A DNA stretch of 64,000 nt from an uncultured Lachnobacterium sp. (GTDB lineage Bacteria; Bacillota; Clostridia; Lachnospirales; Lachnospiraceae). Position numbers and translations under genes: made by a program. The notes beneath the pieces are model-generated. The model was not told the origin of the DNA. It searched no databases and was given only the letters and a program-made list of their open reading frames with translations. Shown in pieces: positions 62,654 to 64,000 of this stretch. The stretch spans positions 12,792-76,791 of the forward strand of contig CALAST010000096.1 of assembly GCA_937889225.1 (NCBI GenBank), written 5' to 3'. Position 1 is the stretch's first letter. Each line of letters begins with the position of its first letter.

Positions 62654-62920
62654 AATACTCACTATTAGTAAATCTGCATCAACTTAGCATTCATTTGCTT
62701 TCTTACAGATTTATGCTTTTATTTTAACAAATTTTACTTCAAAAATTTCTTAAGTTTTATTTAAAAAAGCTGCTATAAAATAGCATATTTATATCTCCTA
62801 TCCAATATATATGAAAAATTATACATATATTTCTAATATGCTATTATTTCATACTTACTGTATAGCTAGAATAAATACATTCTCTACTTTATAACAGCTT
62901 CTTTCTTTGCATTATTTTAG

Positions 62921-62963
62921 TAAAGCGAATATTCGCAATCCACTTCACTCTTTACCCAGAACC
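62921..62963. repeat. Dispersed intergenic repeat, copy F
   Basis: TAAAGCGAATATTCGCAATC followed by CACTTCACTCTTTACCCAGAACC. It retains the perfect palindrome GCGAATATTCGC. Confidence 0.6.
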
Positions 62964-62980
62964 AAATCAATCTTCACAAT

Positions 62981-63016
62981 CAGTTTTATTACTAGATTCA
63001 GTTTTATTACTAGATT
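62981..63016. repeat. Tandem 18-bp direct repeat
   Basis: CAGTTTTATTACTAGATT occurs twice, head to tail, without change. It is non-coding and downstream of the coiled-coil gene at 63077. Confidence 0.85.
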
Positions 63017-63076
63017 ATAAATAAATTCCTAACATAACCTCTCGTTTACTCAAAACTCTATACATAAAATAATCCT

Positions 63077-63871
63077 TTACTTCATCCGATTTAAATTCTT
63101 AAATACCTTTTGGAATCGCTCTGATTTCTCTTTGGAAGTATCATCTTTCTTTTCAATTTCCTTTCCTTCTTTCCACTTAAAATAATCAGCATCCAAATTT
63201 ACTTTAATTTCGGCCTCAACAGCATTTATCAATGTTTGTTCGATTTCCTTTTCTGCCTCCTGCTCTAAGGCAATTCCCATTTTCTCAAAATATTCTTCAT
63301 TTATTTTAATCTCACTCTGCCTATTTGCATATATAGAAGGTCTCTTTATCTCATTCTTTTCTTCTGATTTTTTTTCTTTTTCAATTTCTTTATTTCTTTC
63401 CTCCATCAATTTTAAATACTTTTCTGTATCACGCAAATCCTGTAATTCAGATGCTAATTCTAATTGATTTTCACGAATCAATTTTTCCTGTTCTTTTAAT
63501 TTCTTTGACATATCCTCGTAAATTTTTGAAATTGATACATTCGTCTCATCCACAATACTATTGACACGACGTAATGCCTCATCCGTGTACATTACCGATG
63601 CTGCGTAAATATCTTCTGCCTTTTTATTCGCATCTTCTATAATCTTATCACTTTGTCTCTGAAAATCACGTTCTGCTTTATCTCGACTTTGTTTTGTCAC
63701 TTCATATTCATCCATAATATCGGCTATACATGTATTTAACTCCGTTAGCAAGTCAAGTATTTTCTTCTTCTCAACAACAATCTTCTTTTCATCTAAAGCA
63801 TATTTTTCACTCTTGGCTAATAACACATGTAAATTCTTTAATACCTTCTCTATATTGCTTTGCGTACTCAT
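63077..63871 (-). CDS. Long coiled-coil protein, 264 residues, function unknown
   Basis: Almost wholly helical and highly charged. The pattern VVEKKKILDLLTELNTCIADIMDEYEVTKQSRDKAERDFQRQ, then a KIIEDANKKAEDIYAASVMYTDEALRRVNSI stretch, resembles DivIVA- or ATPase-labelled coiled-coil proteins of Clostridia. No membrane helix or catalytic motif. The end is basic (ERFQKVFKNLNRMK). A cytoskeletal or division-site scaffold role is possible but unproven. Confidence 0.7.
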   Translation of the reverse strand: MSTQSNIEKVLKNLHVLLAKSEKYALDEKKIVVEKKKILDLLTELNTCIADIMDEYEVTKQSRDKAERDFQRQSDKIIEDANKKAEDIYAASVMYTDEALRRVNSIVDETNVSISKIYEDMSKKLKEQEKLIRENQLELASELQDLRDTEKYLKLMEERNKEIEKEKKSEEKNEIKRPSIYANRQSEIKINEEYFEKMGIALEQEAEKEIEQTLINAVEAEIKVNLDADYFKWKEGKEIEKKDDTSKEKSERFQKVFKNLNRMK

Positions 63872-63950
63872 TTCAAACTCCTAACTTTCTACAAAACTTA
63901 TCATCTTTTTAATATATACCAATAATTTCTTTTTCTACAATTAATTATTT

Positions 63951-64000
63951 TTTAACCGAATCAAGAAAATCCCCCACTTCAAGTGCGTAGAGCACTAAGT
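63951..64000. repeat. GTGC-loop hairpin and GATTCGGTTAAA tail, copy 4, cut by window end
   Basis: The last 50 bases are the exact reverse complement of 51636-51685, from TTTAACCGAATC through CCCCCACTTC to GAGCACTAAGT. The element continues beyond the window. Confidence 0.85.

Larger units (their letters stand above)
62460..63076. other. Repeat-rich intergenic gap
   Basis: About 620 bp without a gene. It contains two copies of the GCGAATATTCGCAATCC-type repeat (62611-62653, 62921-62963) and a tandem 18-bp repeat (62981-63016). The centre is very AT-rich. Promoters for the regulator gene should be here but none stands out. Confidence 0.6.

Noticed and set aside
1..64000. tRNA and rRNA genes
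   Set aside because: I looked in all intergenic gaps for TTCGAAT-type T-loops with flanking stems and for conserved rRNA segments and saw none. A tRNA scan would settle it.

Overview
The window looks like chromosome from a motile, Gram-positive, low-GC Clostridia, most likely family Lachnospiraceae. This is inferred from AT-rich DNA, strong AGGAGG ribosome sites, near-consensus sigma-A promoters, a flagellin gene behind a sigma-D promoter, MecA, a Tad pilus locus with DUF5702/TadE-type genes, a CwlD-like amidase and a YaaH/SleL-type GH18 enzyme. I cannot name the species. I saw no rRNA, tRNA, CRISPR array or intact transposase gene.

Positions 1-7410 are one end of an integrative conjugative-type element. 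On the minus strand it carries parA, parB, a RepA_N-type initiator with a hypervariable linker, PcfB and a VirD4 coupling protein that runs off the left edge, plus small cargo (DUF6075, DUF3970). A DNA-3-methyladenine glycosylase I gene has an in-frame TGA in place of a conserved Trp. The element abuts the 3' end of lysS, where two sets of three short tandem repeats suggest a recombination end.

Positions 7416-20156 are mostly housekeeping: greA-lysS, dusB, coaX, DUF6145, birA, argF, a secreted SH3/SleB-like wall hydrolase behind a WalR-like box, murG, a HIT protein, a soluble histidine kinase and a flavodoxin-SCP2 fusion. Between birA and argF lies what looks like a solo IS200/IS605 right end (omegaRNA-like).

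Positions 20223-29498 hold a complete Tad/Flp pilus operon on the minus strand: prepilin peptidase, TadZ, TadA, TadB, TadC, Flp pilin, DUF5702, TadE-like proteins, a second prepilin peptidase and an FHA protein. Flagellin and fliS follow. At 33264-35164 a Ser/Thr kinase is fused to a degenerate ParA/TadZ-like domain and overlaps a second degenerate ParA-like ORF. That ORF has no usual start codon, but the overlap has a strong Shine-Dalgarno, an ATT codon and a -1 slippery heptamer. With the FHA protein of the pilus operon this suggests an undescribed phospho-signalling arm of the Tad machine.

Positions 37360-47324 form an accessory-looking block: a two-GTPase dynamin-like cassette with small partner proteins, an XRE regulator, a 1037-residue kinase-STAND ATPase-TPR protein and a 565-residue protein of unknown family. 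Positions 47596-64000 return to core genes: amidase, a giant DUF6240 protein, glgB, a TPR-ATPase, an AI-2E family transporter, an aconitase-family hydratase, a two-component system and a coiled-coil protein. Intergenic gaps throughout hold several small repeat families: a hairpin with compensatory base changes, a GCGAATATTCGC-type repeat, and an 86-88 bp MITE-like pair.
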